Notes: generated from the sequence alone by a model not told the origin. A stretch of 64,000 nt of DNA from Maylandia zebra (GCF_041146795.1 NC_135187.1:2848556-2912555), one strand, 5' to 3'. Counted from the first letter of the stretch, positions 23,697 to 35,899 are shown. Made by a program: numbers and translations.

Positions 23697-26600
23697 TCTA
23701 GATCTTTGAATACAGTAAGTAATATCTATATTTTTGAATGACTTAAGAAAGTAGAGCGATATTTAAAAGTTGACGCCCTGCATTGCAGTATAATGTTTGA
23801 ATTGTTTACATAAAATACAATTACATGAATTAAGTAATGATATCAGTAAAAGATGACAATTTTATTTATCACAGAAAATCTAAAATTCACTAACAGTAAC
23901 CTATAAATGTCAGAAAAATCAAATATAGCAGTTTAAAATGAATAGTGTAGGCATATCCTCTCTGCAGCCAGGCTTCAACATCCTGCCAGGCTGCCCCAGT
24001 CTCACTGTGGCTGGGAGGGAGGGAGGGTGGACCAGAGGATTGCCTACACAACACATAAATGTTCAACAGCTTCTTCATTGTTTCTGAGAGAACAATAATG
24101 ACTAAAGGTTGCTTTTTAAAAAAACAAACAAACAAACAAACAAACCTAATTACAGCAATAATGACAGTTAAGCCACTTTATGTGTGCCTCTATTTTGAAA
24201 TAATATTTACAAAAATATTATTATTTTGGTTTGTTATAAACTTTAAACTTTTTCAAAAGTACACAATTATATTTTTGGACAAATTTTTCTATGAAACATA
24301 AATTTTTATGAGCTTTTATCATGTTTCTGGCCAGTGCAATCATCAGGGTGGGTCTGGGTTGATAACTGCACATTTCTGGCCAGAAATGTTTCAGCAGTGT
24401 TACATATGTAGTGCATATGTTACACTTGCTTTCTGTTACCAGCTGATACCCTACATTTGTATAGACATTTGATGGTGTGAGGTTGGGGAGTTGAGTGGGA
24501 GGGGGGGGGGGGGAGGGTACGGTGGGAGTCGAGGGGGGGGGGTTTCCTTTCCTGTTAGGTTTCCTTTGTTTTTCTTTTTTTTTCTTTTTAAGAGAGACAC
24601 AGTCCTCCTGTGTCTTCTCCAAGCTTCACATGTAAAATCCAACAATGTGAAGCACATAGCAGCCAGAAACTGTAATGCCACAGATCAGAGAAACTTCATC
24701 ATCACCATCTTCATCGCCATACGATCAGAGCGTGAGACTTCACATCTGGAGCACAGGAGAGATTCTGTGATAAGTCTTCCTTCTAGCTTGTCCCACAAGC
24801 AGTCGGTGAGATTTACTAACAACAAAAAGGGTTAATGACATTATTTCCATGAAAACATGTATTCATTCTTTGTGAAGTGTTTAAATTGTGTTTTCACTTG
24901 ACCTTAGGAGTGTTAGAGTGTATTGTAATGTCTGTACTCAGGTGTTTCCCTCTGTGATCCATCCCCTTCAGAGCCGAGACACTCAGGACTGAACAGACTG
25001 CACAGTTTCTGTGACTGAGCCTCCAAAACACCTTCTTTGAAACCACTCATGATAGAAGGGCTTCATATTTGCAGCAGCACTACTACAGGTATTCAGTTTA
25101 TTACAGGATGTGTTTGTTTCTTAGGACCAGCTCTGAGTGCACACTACCTAATATATACACCTTTCTGTTTATTACAAACCAACTACTCTGGATCATACGG
25201 CCAGTTGGCAGGAATGTTGCTGCAGGAAAACATCCCTGGAGATCACCATCATTGTCAGACTGACTGTGCCTCCTCTGTGCAGTGTCAAGATCCTCCCTAA
25301 ATGAGTGTGTAAGTTAACATTTTCATTATTTTATTCCCTTTGACAAGACAAGTATCACTGATATTTACATTTACAACTACATATTCCTGTTTTCTGCTCT
25401 TCTTTTAAAGTCCTCAGCTATCCTGCTTCTGTGCTGCTTGCCACACATCAAACACTGGCCGGATGACAGGGAGGATCCACTCTGAAGTCACTGGACATGA
25501 TGAGGATCATATGGGACTTCATAGTTTCACAGAAACGTTGTGCTTTGTGATTACAGGTTTTAAATGGACATAATGACTGCCTCTCTCTGATCAACAGGCT
25601 AAAGGATTGTTGTCATTGTTAGTGCTCTGTACAATGTATGCTTATTTAGTATTTCATCACAGAGCAAACCTTTTTTTCTTTAACATATTTTTATTTTTTT
25701 ATTTGTGGGGATAGGTTAATTGATTAATCCAAATTGTCACTAGGTGTGAATGTGCGAGTGAATGTGAGTGTGAATGGTTGTCTGTCCCTGTGTGTTGGCC
25801 CTGTGACAGACTGGCGACCTGTCCAGGGTGTACCCTGCCTTTCGCCCTATGACAGCTGGGATAGGCTCCAGCGCCCCCCGCGACCCTGGAAAGGATAAGC
25901 GGAAGCGAATGGATGGATGGATGGATATTTTTATTTTGTTCTAATGTTGAATTAACTGTGGGGATTTTTTTTAAGTGGGCACTCGGGATGTCATATGACC
26001 AGAAATGTGGTAACTGGAATTCAACAGTATGGAAGAAAAAATCTGCTAAGAACAAAACACACACAAAACCCCCCAAGAAAATTCAAATTCATTCCATGTA
26101 ATCCAATCTAAAACATTTTAAACTGCTGAACAGCAACACAAACAGCGTTAAAAAACAGTGTTAACAGAATGATTATGATGATTTTGTACCAAAGTTTCAG
26201 GTCACATGGCACACCTAGTGTGTAGTGTGGGGTATCAGCTGGTAAGTATAGGTTTTTTTTTTCATATTTGTGTCCTTAGAGTTCAGATAGATAAAGCCTT
26301 GTGTATAATAATTAGTCATAATCACAACTCAAAGTCAGGGACTAACTAATTTTGGGACTTTGTGTCTGAGCCCAGGTTAAAACAATGTGTAAAAAAGCAT
26401 TTAGTGGCATGGCTGAACAATGCTGTATTGATACTTATTTATCCATGTTCACAAAAAGGACTAATGTGTTTATTTGATTATTTGCATGTGTTAAACTGTG
26501 TCACCACCTTACGCTTTCATTTGACTTTACTCAAAAATCTCTATACAGTTCTCTTTTACCACTGTGTGGACTCTGTTTACATTAAAACATAAAGAAGAAT

Positions 26601-27176
26601 GAGTAATAAAAAGATGTGTAGACAGATTAAGTAGGACGATAGAAACAGCTGTTTAGCCATGTTCTAAGAAACCAACACAATTTAAAGGTTCAGGATTGTG
26701 GTTTTAAAAGTTGAATTTTCATGTATTTCATATCTTGCTTATTATTTTTTATTTAGTTATTTAATTTAGTTATTTTTATTTATTCTACTAGTCCTTTTCA
26801 GAAAGAAGCTGTAAAATATGACTTAAGATTTTTATGTTATTTTCTATGACATACAAAATAAATTGATGTATGTAATACTATTAAACATGATATACACATG
26901 TGTATATGTCTGAAAAACATTATGCTGTATATTAAAGTTTGTATTTTCTCCAGAATTTTTGTTCAACTCTAAATTTTCTTTTGTCATTACTCATCTTTTT
27001 ATTATTTACATTTTAAACATGTTTAGCTTTTTTCCAACTTCTTCTGTGTGAACATCAGCTTTCAAAAGTTCTGCACTTTTGTTTTCAGGTGAAAATTTCT
27101 GTATTTTCCAGCTCATTCGGAATTTTTAACTTAACATTCAGCAATTAATTCATTTCAGTGCATACATTCAGATTCA
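23697..27176 (+). other. Helentron 3' region, non-coding
   Basis: This long AT-rich trailer lies between the stop codon and the 3' terminal repeat. It includes a G-run (24501-24541), an (ATTT)/(AAAC)-type patch near 24120, and a retrotransposon tail at 25740-25926. No open frame here has a recognisable domain. AATAAA motifs are frequent, so the polyadenylation site cannot be chosen. Confidence 0.6.
25740..25926 (+). mobile_element. fish LINE/SINE-type 3' tail fragment
   Basis: It holds the widespread fish retroposon tail: GTGTTGGCCCTGTGACAGAC, CCTGTCCAGGGTGTACCCTG, AGCTGGGATAGGCTCCAGC, ending in GGATAAGCGG and ATGGATGGATGG repeats. The (ATGG)n end marks the 3' side. It is 5'-truncated, has no coding part, and must be younger than the Helentron it sits in. 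RTE-type origin is inference. Confidence 0.8.
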
Positions 27177-27218
27177 AGCATTCACACTGCAGTTTCTTCA
27201 GAAAATGCACTTTCTAGT

Positions 27219-28702
27219 TATTATTATATATTCCGTACGTTTTTTGGCATCTAACTCCTTCAAAACCGTTCAACTTAGAAAAACCATTCAAACACCGTTA
27301 GATTCCTATTCTTTTGGACATGACTGCTTCTATTTTTCTCATTTTTAACATTTATATTTTTAATTTTATTCAACTTTATTCAACAAAAATTTATAATGTA
27401 TTTCAATGGGGAGACCCTTCAAATTCTCATTCAACTTACTCATTTTTAAACTCTTACTACTTCCACATACATTGACATAGAGCCACCATTCAAACTTTAA
27501 AACGAAGACAAGACATTCAACTATTCAACTTGTATTTATCTTTTCAATATCTATTATACTTTTTCTTCAGTTCCAGTTTAAGTTTCATGATGTTTTTTCA
27601 CCCGTTTCAGAGTTTATAATGGGTGTGTATGGGACGGAATGTTGGGGCTAGAGTGAGGCAGCTCAACTGCTAGAGTGAGAGGAGCAAAAAAATTAATCTT
27701 AAAATCTTTTTTAAAACTGCTGCTGTGTCCGCAGCGTTTGCTCTACAGGTATGATTTTACCCTCAAAACGTAGCCATGGCTGTCCTCTTTCATCCAATGT
27801 GTTTACTATTGTCCTAGGTGTTATGGTTCTTTCGTAAATGTCACCAATGCACAGCCTCCTCCCTCCAACTCTTCCATAGACTCTAATGTTAAAATGGCTC
27901 AGAAGGTTCGTTTGAAAATCAGAAGAGCATGGTGTCTTTCCACTGTCACCACGTCCATATAATAAACTCCACAGGCATGAAAACTGAGAATTCAGTAGAC
28001 TAGACATTGCTGTCACTCACGGTGAAAGAATTTTGTCAATACGACTTTTACTTTTCATTTGGGAACGATTTGTTTCGGCCTGACTTTTCTGTTCATTTTA
28101 AGCAGCAAAAGTGAGGCGCATGTCTGTGTACGTGTGTATGGAGCCATTGGGTGCGGTCACTATAGCAACCAGGCTCACACCTGCCTGCTTAACGAGCTCT
28201 GCCTGCCACTGTACCAAGATTCATCTTAAGCACTTCTCTTTCAACTGCTGCTGTGTCCACAGTGTTACAGCCATCATTTTACCCTCAAATTGTCGCCATT
28301 ATTGTTCTCTTTCCAACACCGTATCTTTCAAAGCTCAGGCATTTAAACTTTTTAAACTGTGTGGATCAAAGTGGAGGGATCACATTTGAGTCATTCAGTG
28401 ATTCAAAGAATATGACCTTTTAATATTCATTCAGATGTTTTCTGACTCTAAATGTTCTTTTCTCATTTCTTAGGTTTTTCTAATTTACAATTGAAACATT
28501 TTCAGCTTTTTTCCAACTTCTTCTTCTGTGTAACCTTCAGCTTTTAGCAGTTCAGCACTTTTGTTTTCAGGTTAAATTTGTTTTTTTTTTTTATCTCATT
28601 AAAAAAGTTTTAACTCAAAATTCAGCAATTAATTCATTTCAGTGCATACATTCAGATTCAAGCATTCACACTGCAGTTTCTTCAGAAAATGCACTTTCTA
28701 GT
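27219..28702 (+). mobile_element. non-autonomous Helentron derivative in tandem with the autonomous copy (1.48 kb)
   Basis: From ATTCCGTACGTTTTTTG (27230) on, it matches the autonomous element's left region (12530 to about 13500). Near 28200 it jumps to sequence like the autonomous 3' region and ends with the same terminus (AGCATTCACACT at 28661-28672, CTTTCTAGT to 28702). The left hairpin is missing. So it is an internal-deletion derivative directly abutting the 3' end of the first unit, with no intervening DNA. It has no gene of its own. Confidence 0.88.
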
Positions 28703-28749
28703 ATCCACTGAAGTTAAAAAGAGATGCTTTGTAACATTAAACTGTAGTG

Positions 28750-29010
28750 TGCAGTACGTATTTTTTGGACCATAAGGTGCACGGGATTATAAGGCACATT
28801 AAGCGAAACAAAGCAGTCAGATAAATCAAACTTTATTAAACTCATTCTTCTTGCTTCCTCCACTTCTGTACCATTGATTCATTAATGTTGAATTCTCTGG
28901 CAGCTGCTCTATTCCCATGTTGTTGCAGTATATTAATGACTAACCTCGTATTGTGGATGGATTATCTCAGTTGTTCTCCTGACTGAAGTTTGGTCCGTTT
29001 ACAGTATCCT
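28750..29010 (-). mobile_element. relic of a pogo/Tigger-like transposon with a helix-turn-helix fragment, inside hAT-B
   Basis: The start, GCAGTACGTATTTTTTGGAC then ATAAGGTGCACGGGATTATA, resembles the ends of pogo-like fish elements. On the minus strand a decayed frame encodes LVINILQQHGNRAAAREF and INESMVQKWRK, which looks like a Brinker/CENP-B-type DNA-binding helix-turn-helix. The same segment occurs in the hAT-B copy at 41063-41280 (plus) and in hAT-C at 43290-43500. The frame has stops and is not functional. Confidence 0.6.
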
Positions 29011-29849
29011 GCCATGCGATTGCATTTGTCTCTAACCATGAAGAACCTTCACGTTAACTTTTATAAGTGGAAAAGTGTTAGTGTTCGTCCTCCAGCTTCA
29101 CTGTTTATGTTATGCTAACATAGCTGTGTCGCTAGCGATCACGTAGCACATCATTATATACCAGCTAGCCCAACTTCAGTAACCCTACAAACGTCACTGC
29201 TGTTTAGTTTCCTGTCTTCATTTATGTTGGAAGTGATAGCAGAGCTGTACGTTTGATTTTTTTCAGAAATCTCTCCGTCAGAACATGCTATATCATGCTT
29301 AGGTAACTAGCGAAACTAGCGAGCTAACTTCCGCTAGCTTCCTGCTAACTTCTAACTCCGTTAAATGTAATAACTTTTGTTTTCATGGATGCCTGGAAGT
29401 TAAACTTTATAGTTACACCTGGTAAAGCAGCAATGCTGATCGTTTTATTAAAGATGAAAGAATTTAGACAGTTTTTAACTCTAAGTGATGCTGCAGTGTT
29501 GTTTGACCTGAAGTGTACTGAGTTTAGGACCCAGATTACTCCCAGATTTAAGAGCATCTTAGTCCGACAAATAACGACGGCCGCTTGCATGTTCTGCAAA
29601 AAAATGTGTTTTGTTGTGTATCTGACGGACAAACACCAAACCAGTTCCACATCACTGAAGTTGCACCATTTTTACAAACCAATTCTGGTTCATCTGTTTC
29701 ACTCAACAATCATGTGCGTATGAAAACAAAGGCACTGCGCATGCGCGTTTTACTCATATTCTATCGCGATATTTCATTTTCCTATCGTTGCCTAACATTA
29801 TACCGGTATTACCGTGAACAGTATAATATGGCCCAGCCCTACTACCCAG

Positions 29850-32156
29850 CATCACCTGACAAATCCTGAACGTGTCCTCACTCCTCACTCATGAGTGGGG
29901 AAGCACAGTGGGCGAAGCGTGGAGACACTGATGACACGCACAACGCTATCACGTGCACTTCTGGGCTACCACACAAACAAAAACTCTGAAAGAGACAGCG
30001 TTTAACCCTCACCCCACCTGCACGCTCATCTCCAGGTGAATGCAACTGCCTTTAACCCTGGAGGACACGCCCACAAAAGTAAAAACCAGTGAAGTGCAGA
30101 CACATAAACCAAGCACCTCAATACAAACCAAATGTACACAAAAATCCCAAATGCTGAGGGAACAGCATTTGGGATCAGTCGGAAAGTTTCCGACTGAGTG
30201 AAGCAACAGAAAGCATCTGCATGGCTGCACTAAAGCAAAGGCACTTTGCTGCTTCCTTCTTACACAGAACCGTACGACACGTCATCCCACCATTCATGTA
30301 AACAAACCATCACAATGACTGCAGCACACACTGTGTAAAAGTTAGCAAGCATTTTGCATTTAATGGCACAACCTGCCCATATGTCTCAAACCTTCAATCA
30401 CAGGTCTCGTTAAACCCACAGGAGAACTCTGAACACCGCTGTGATCTTCTGAGGCAGTTGGCTTGGAATTTGAGCTTAAGTTAAGAGTGTGAGCTATATA
30501 CAAAGGATCAAAGTGAGTTTTAGGTTAGCATAATTCACTTTATTATTTCGGTCCTCAGTTTGCTGAGGAATAATTTGACTTCAGGTACATTAAGTCTTAA
30601 TACAGTCGGGAGCTGCAGGGGATCAACTCTCCAGCAGGAAGAGAAAATACAGGCGGACAGGATGTGACAGACATTATATTCATGTTATAGTTTCCTTTAA
30701 ACTTATTACTCCAAGTGTGGTAATGAGATCAGTAACATCCTCCATCGGATGTAAGTCTGATTCTCTGCGCTTCACGTTTCTGAGTCCTTGTAAAGATGCG
30801 AGTCATTTTCTGCACACAGCATTGGTGGGAAAACATCCAAAACACACGACAGCTGAAGAGCGACATCATAAAAAATGTTCATCTTTTTTTCTTTTAAAGA
30901 TTCTGCCAGTTTCCCTGGATTATTATCAATATTGGTATTATTTAAGCATTTATGTGGGCCTTTAAATTGCTTTACAGTGGTTCGTTTTTTTTTTAATCTG
31001 GAGAATAGAAAATAGAAAACACTTTCATATCATCGGAAAACAGAAATAAAACCACACAAAAAACCTCTGTTATTGGGCTTTGGTAAAATTTAAATATCAG
31101 GGCTACAAAGTCTTTAAAAGATTTTATTCCTTATAATTCAGACTTGGATATAATCCCACTTTCTGTGCTGGATCAACACAGTCAACATCTGGCTCGAGCA
31201 CCCAAACCAGCTCGTCTTCAAGCTTAAGGTGGCTACAAAGCCTGGACAGACCAGCCAGTGAGGAGATTTCCAGCAACCTGCAGTCTGGCAGGCGACAAAG
31301 AAAATATGCTGTGTGACTGAGCCAATGCACCAGACAACACACTGAAAGACAGAACATGTCTTTGTACCAAAACAAACAGGGAAGACAACCAGCAGCTCGC
31401 ACTGTTTATATGTAAAGCCATTTGTGCTGAAGAGGCAGAAAGCCTGGCTGAGATCCTGAGTATGAGCGAGGCTGACTGCAGAGCTCACAGAGGGGGCTGG
31501 TAATGAGGCTGTTTACAGTATTTCAGTCAGAAATGACTGAGTGGCTGGAGCTGAAGACCTGAAATGACAGTTTTTATCTGCCTCAAACAGTTGACCCAGA
31601 CTGGGACAGAGCTGGCAGGTCTCGTCACACCCTGATGATGTCAGTCACAGATTCAAACTGCCACAATGACATGCAACGTGTACATGTAACGGTCTCAAGT
31701 CTTAACCACCTTTAAACCATCAAATCCCAGCAGGGTTCAGTAGCTATGGATGCTGGCACACTGCTGCACTTCCCACAGCGACCAACTGGTGTCACTACTA
31801 CTGTTTTCTTTCTAATTACGCCTTTAAACGTCAATTAGGCGTCTAATTAGCAACACCTGGTGTATTCAACTGTATTGAAACAGTGAGTCCGCGTGTGCCT
31901 TTAAGGGTAAGCTGTCAAAGACTCCACCCAATGACCAGGAGCGTTCAAACATAGAAGAGCCCGCCCATCGTGAAATCAATCGGCCCCTGACCGAACACCC
32001 AACAGTGTTCTACACCTGGGTTTGACCCTGGGGAGGTACAGAAGTATATCATTGCTGGTCTACACTGCAGGAGGGAAATGTGGGCTCGCCTGCACCGACA
32101 ACCTGTGACCTCTCATTCAATGTGCCACGTTTAACCCACGCTGCTCGTTGCTTTAC
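29850..32156. other. non-coding region; no gene seen
   Basis: No exon or mobile element was recognised. Open frames at 31124-31488 on the minus strand overlap one another and show no domain. An imperfect palindrome with four TAAT/ATTA cores is at 31812-31850. By position this is probably the start of tmem65 intron 1. Confidence 0.4.
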
Positions 32157-32394
32157 CTTGTGCGAGTGCTTTGGACTCGAAGATCTGCAGCTCCTGTAGT
32201 AAACACGTCCTCTCCTTGGGGTGAAGGCGGTAAATAAACTCTTTGGCTCTGGTGGGGGAGTTGAGAGGCTCCAGGGGCTCGTTTCTCCCGTGTGTTCCCA
32301 TCCAGCAGCTCGGAGCGTGTCGCGCAGTCCCCGCCGCCTTCGGTAACTTACGGAGAGCCGGGCGGAAAGCTCTCTGCAGGCAAATCCTTAACAT
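32157..32394 (-). CDS. tmem65: TMEM65 exon 1 (N-terminal 79 codons)
   Basis: The minus-strand ATG is at 32392-32394. The reading begins with a basic, mitochondrial-targeting-like stretch (MLRICLQRAFRPALRKLPKA), then NSPTRAKEFIYRLHPKERTC and LLQELQIFESKALAQ, which fit the conserved N-terminal block of TMEM65. The exon ends at a donor GTAAAG (32151-32156) after one base of the next codon. TMEM65 is an inner mitochondrial membrane protein linked to sodium/calcium exchange and cardiac conduction. The transmembrane part lies in later exons, which I could not find downstream in this window, so intron 1 seems to exceed 32 kb or those exons were missed. Neighbouring rnf139 and tatdn1 support the call, since all are linked in human. 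Confidence 0.82.
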
Positions 32395-33280
32395 GGTGCC
32401 AAAAAGAGCGACTCCTCCAGTCTTTAAGACACAAAGTACTTCTCTGAAGGGTCCTTCTTCGCTTCGCTTTCACGTCTCTCGGGGAGAAGTTGGCCGTCCG
32501 TCGGTCCTTGTCGCTCGCTCGTGTTTAATGGTGATAAAATGTGCTTTTAAGAGCAGTTTCTGTAAAACTTTGGTCAAATTTCAAACGGCCGTACATGTCC
32601 TCTTTCCCCGCTGTCTGCCGAGACAGCAGTCTCATGATCTTTTATGACTCGGTGGTCAGGAGTTTGGCACATGAAGTTCAAGCTAAAAGGCGAACAAGAC
32701 AGCCGCAGTCACACTTCCGCTGGTGGCTTTCAAAATAAAATAATGGCATCCGGTCAAAACTTTTTTTTTTGTCGTAATATTAAAACGTGTGCAGCAGCCA
32801 GGAGTGTTTCTAAGTTGGTTATCAGCGAAAATATCGAGGAAGCGGACAGGTGAAGGTAGTCTTTACGGACGAACAATGTCAACTATTCAGGCAGGAGTCT
32901 CTGCGGACTGAGATGTTTGCAAACGACCTGGAGAGGATGTTTACAGGATGACAGTAAGACGTGTATGATGCAGGGTTTGGAGGTGGTGGCCACAAGAGGA
33001 GGGCCACCTATGATGTCCTAAAGCAGCTGAAAGTAGAAGAATTATTGAACCATGAATAACTTTCATGTTGCTGCTGGAGGTGATCTTACTTAGTTATATG
33101 ACGACGCGTAGCTTTATCAGAAATAATACAGCGTCATATAACAGATTTCTTAGTATATTGCATATAAAACAATAATAAAACGAAACCAGTTCCTCACCTT
33201 CTCACCTCAAAGTCATCTATAAATACTTCGGTTCATCAGCCTGTCAGTTCAGATGGGGCTCGTGTTTGCGTGTGCACATC
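32395..33280. promoter_or_regulatory. tmem65 5' flank / CpG-rich promoter region
   Basis: The first 250 bases above the ATG are CpG-rich compared with the neighbourhood and contain the likely tmem65 promoter. An open frame on the opposite strand at 32743-32850 (after an ATG followed by a ten-T run) has no recognised family, but a second gene from the same promoter cannot be excluded. No TATA box stands out. Confidence 0.4.
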
Positions 33281-33362
33281 GGTAGCGTGGCCGAGCGGTC
33301 TAAGGCGCTGGATTAAGGCTCCAGTCTCTTCGGGGGCGTGGGTTCGAATCCCACCGCTGCCA
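33281..33362 (+). tRNA. tRNA-Leu (anticodon AAG)
   Basis: The 82-nt sequence folds as a class II tRNA: acceptor GGTAGCG pairs with CGCTGCC, discriminator A; the D-arm has GGCCGAGCGGTCTAAGGC (box A-like); the anticodon stem CTGGA/TCCAG holds AAG at 33315-33317; a long variable arm (CTCTTCGGGGG) follows; the T-arm is GTGGGTTCGAATCCCAC (box B). No intron and no encoded CCA. A T-run (33370-33374) just downstream fits RNA polymerase III termination. It reads CUU/CUC leucine codons (after A34 to inosine). Confidence 0.96.
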
Positions 33363-33700
33363 AGAATAATTTTTGGGGTGGCTGCTCAGTGAGTGGAAAC
33401 AAAAACGTTATCCACTGGTGGGAACGTTCGTGGTTCATGTTGTGACCCCACCAACCTGCGTGGTCTCACACTCGTGATTTGTGCAAGAAAAACGTTTTCA
33501 GGACATAGTATAACAGCACCACCTTGTGGTCCAATGACTCAACTGCATGTGGGCACACTTGTCTGCACCTAAACTTCTACAGTCCTTCATTTAATGAAGT
33601 TATGCTCTATTAGGCAACGTAGGCAAGACTCCGGGTTCTGTCTGGTGTCTAAATCCAATCGAGAATCTGCAGCAAGATCTGAAATCATTATTCGATTTTT
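33363..33700. other. short non-coding gap
   Basis: After the tRNA terminator no feature is recognised before the LINE relic. Confidence 0.4.
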
Positions 33701-33729
33701 CTAAAGCCCTCATCAAACTAAATATAAAA

Positions 33730-34200
33730 ATGGGACAGCAGAATGCTGGAGAAGATGTGGATCAGAAGAGGCACATCATTCCCATATCTTTTGGGACTGC
33801 CCTAACTTAAATAATCACTGGCTGGGAATTCATAAAACTCTGTGTGAGGTCTTTAAGATAAAATTTGATATTAATTTTGTAAATTTGTACTTGGGCCTGG
33901 TTGCTGGCTCGGTCCGGGGAGGGGACACAAAGCTCTTACAAGAGCTATTAGCAGCCAGCAAAAAATTAATAACCAGGAAGTGTCAAATCCAACTCCACCA
34001 ACACTTGATTGGTTTAAGGTGGTTTTTGAAATATTTAAAATGGAAAAGTTGACATTCTTTTTAAAAATTCGAGATCACTTTTCGTTACCTGAATGTAAAA
34101 CAAAAGGACTAAGAAAAAGTCTTTTTTTTTCCGACTAAATAATATCAATGCACTTTATTGTAACAAGTCCTTCTTTCAATAAAATAATAATAATAATAAA
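33730..34200 (+). mobile_element. L1-type LINE 3' fragment
   Basis: A plus-strand frame from about 33748 reads CWRRCGSEEAHHSHIFWDC and continues as LVAGSVRGGDTKLLQELLAA, then a basic LRWFLKYLKWKS end. The C-x3-C...H...C cluster is the C-terminal zinc-knuckle-like motif of vertebrate L1 ORF2. A short trailer and an (ATA)n tail (34186-34200) close the copy. It is 5'-truncated and without an active domain. Confidence 0.8.
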
Positions 34201-35844
34201 AAAATTAGATTATGCTCTACTGTGTTTATGAAGAAGTCACTTAAAGGCGTCATGAGTCCAGATGCAATATCAAAGATGATTTTATTTACATAAATCTCTT
34301 TTTTAAAACGAAAGGCAAAATGAACAGCTTCCACCTTTTAAAAAGCTTTCAGAACAATCAAACTAATAATCAAAGTCCTTCATTACTGAAACAAAAAGCA
34401 CAGCTTTCCAATCAAATTAGACCCAACACTTCCTCATATGTCATATCCTCTTATCGAGCAAGAATTAAATGGATTCCTTGCAGCTTTTTTTTTTTTTTTT
34501 TTTTTAAAACAGCACAGAGCACAAGTTTGTAGTCAAAGCCTTCAAAACGTTTGGGCTGTGGAAGTCTACACATCATAATACTCGTGGAGTTGTGCTTGAA
34601 AGCCAGTTTTAATACAGTTTCACATTAAAGATCTCTGTAGTCGCTGAGGGAGCCGAGTCAGCCGGGGCTTCGTTTTGGACCAGTAGTTTAAAATTTTTAG
34701 ATCAGCAGGTATAAACCTCAGGAAAATAAAAACATTTTCTTATTTTAAACAAATTTTTAACAACATGATCGCACACTGCCTTCAGAGGTTGCACGTCTGG
34801 ATCTTTTCCAGTTTCTTTCTTCCAGCCTTGCAGCCTGTGGCTGCTAACACAGTTTTAGCCTTTAAAAAAGTGCCGTCCTCGCAGCTCGGACACAACAAGG
34901 AATCTGTACCAGTGATTAGAAAGAAAATGTGCATTTAGTGAATGATAAAACCACCAGTGTGGGAACAGAAATTCCATCCAACTCTTTTAAATTTTTCCCT
35001 TAAGAAATGCAAAACAACTGGCACCACCTATATTTTTATGACCGTTACTGAACATAGCAATCATTTCACCAAATACATTTTTGGACTCTAGCTCTTCAGA
35101 TGTGCTTTCCACCACACCTTCACACTCTTATTAACCGCTCCCAGGTCTGAAACAAGCTTTTAGCCAACGTCAATACTGATTTCTTAAAAGAATGATGTAG
35201 AAAGTAGCGTCAAGGGGAAACGTGTGCACGTGTTTGTTTCATTAAATGTACAATAACGTACACAAATCTAAGCAAGGTCACACAAGAGACCAGTAGTAAG
35301 TAATGACAGAGGTATATCAGTGATTACAGTAGGATGTCACCTTTACAAAAAAAAAAAAGAAAAAAAAAGAGACACCTCTCAGTTTTCTCTGGTCAGTGCA
35401 GAGCTGATGGGGAACTGCTTCGCTCTCCTGCTTCATTCACAAATCCTCGGTTTGCATTTAAGGACAAAAACAAAAGCTGAGCGAGTTCACCACAAACCTG
35501 AGCTGTGATCAGTCTGCAAGTCGGAGATTTTAACACACAGGAAACTAATCAAACATTTAACGTCACCGAGGTGAAAGATGCTAACTTTGATGGGGATCCA
35601 TCGTCTATTCAAATAAAAACAGCTGAATCAGTCGTGACCGTTTGTGCTCACAGCTTTTCTAAAAACTCAAATCCAGCAGAATGACTAGAGCTCAAAATCT
35701 GTTGAAATCGCTCCTCAGTTGTCGTTAATGAACACTCCAGCATCTTTCCCTGCAGCACACCACGAGGGAACATGAACCAAATTATTAAGACACCATCTTA
35801 TCACATTACAAGTCGGCAGGCACACACACACGACCACGCTCACC

Positions 35845-35899
<55 letters not shown>

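Larger units (their letters stand above)
12404..27218 (+). mobile_element. autonomous Helentron (rolling-circle transposon), about 14.8 kb
   Basis: The left terminus has the 12-bp AGTGTGAATGCT (12405-12416), whose inverse AGCATTCACACT lies near the 3' end (27177-27188), followed by a 3' tail ending in ACTTTCTAGT. Such asymmetric subterminal inverted repeats, with no target duplication, mark the Helentron/Helitron2 group. A 9-bp stem hairpin (GTGAATGCT/AGCATTCAC) forms the left end. The host hAT-B sequence joins exactly across the insertion in a paralogue. It carries one large gene at 16182-23696 with about 3.8 kb of leader and 3.5 kb of trailer. The exact end could shift by one base because both sides carry a T. 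Confidence 0.88.
12112..29841. mobile_element. hAT-B copy 2, split by a Helentron (halves 12112-12403 and 28703-29841)
   Basis: The left end TAGAGCAGGGCGATATGGCC and the right end in ATGGCCCAGCCCTA are the hAT-B termini seen intact at 40260-41677. The perfect duplication CTACCCAG lies at 12104-12111 and 29842-29849. The element is cut after ...ATGTATAAT at 12403 and resumes with ATCCACTGAAGTT at 28703. The uninterrupted paralogue at 41385-41410 (opposite strand) reads straight across that junction. The right half carries a relic of another DNA transposon (see 28750-29010). Confidence 0.9.

Noticed and set aside
31124..31488. Minus-strand frames of 92-116 aa
   Set aside because: Three overlapping frames, no domain, no splice context.
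32743..32940. Possible plus-strand gene from the tmem65 promoter, two short frames near 32743-32850 and 32810-32950
   Set aside because: Different frames with stops, no recognised family, and splice signals do not join them convincingly.
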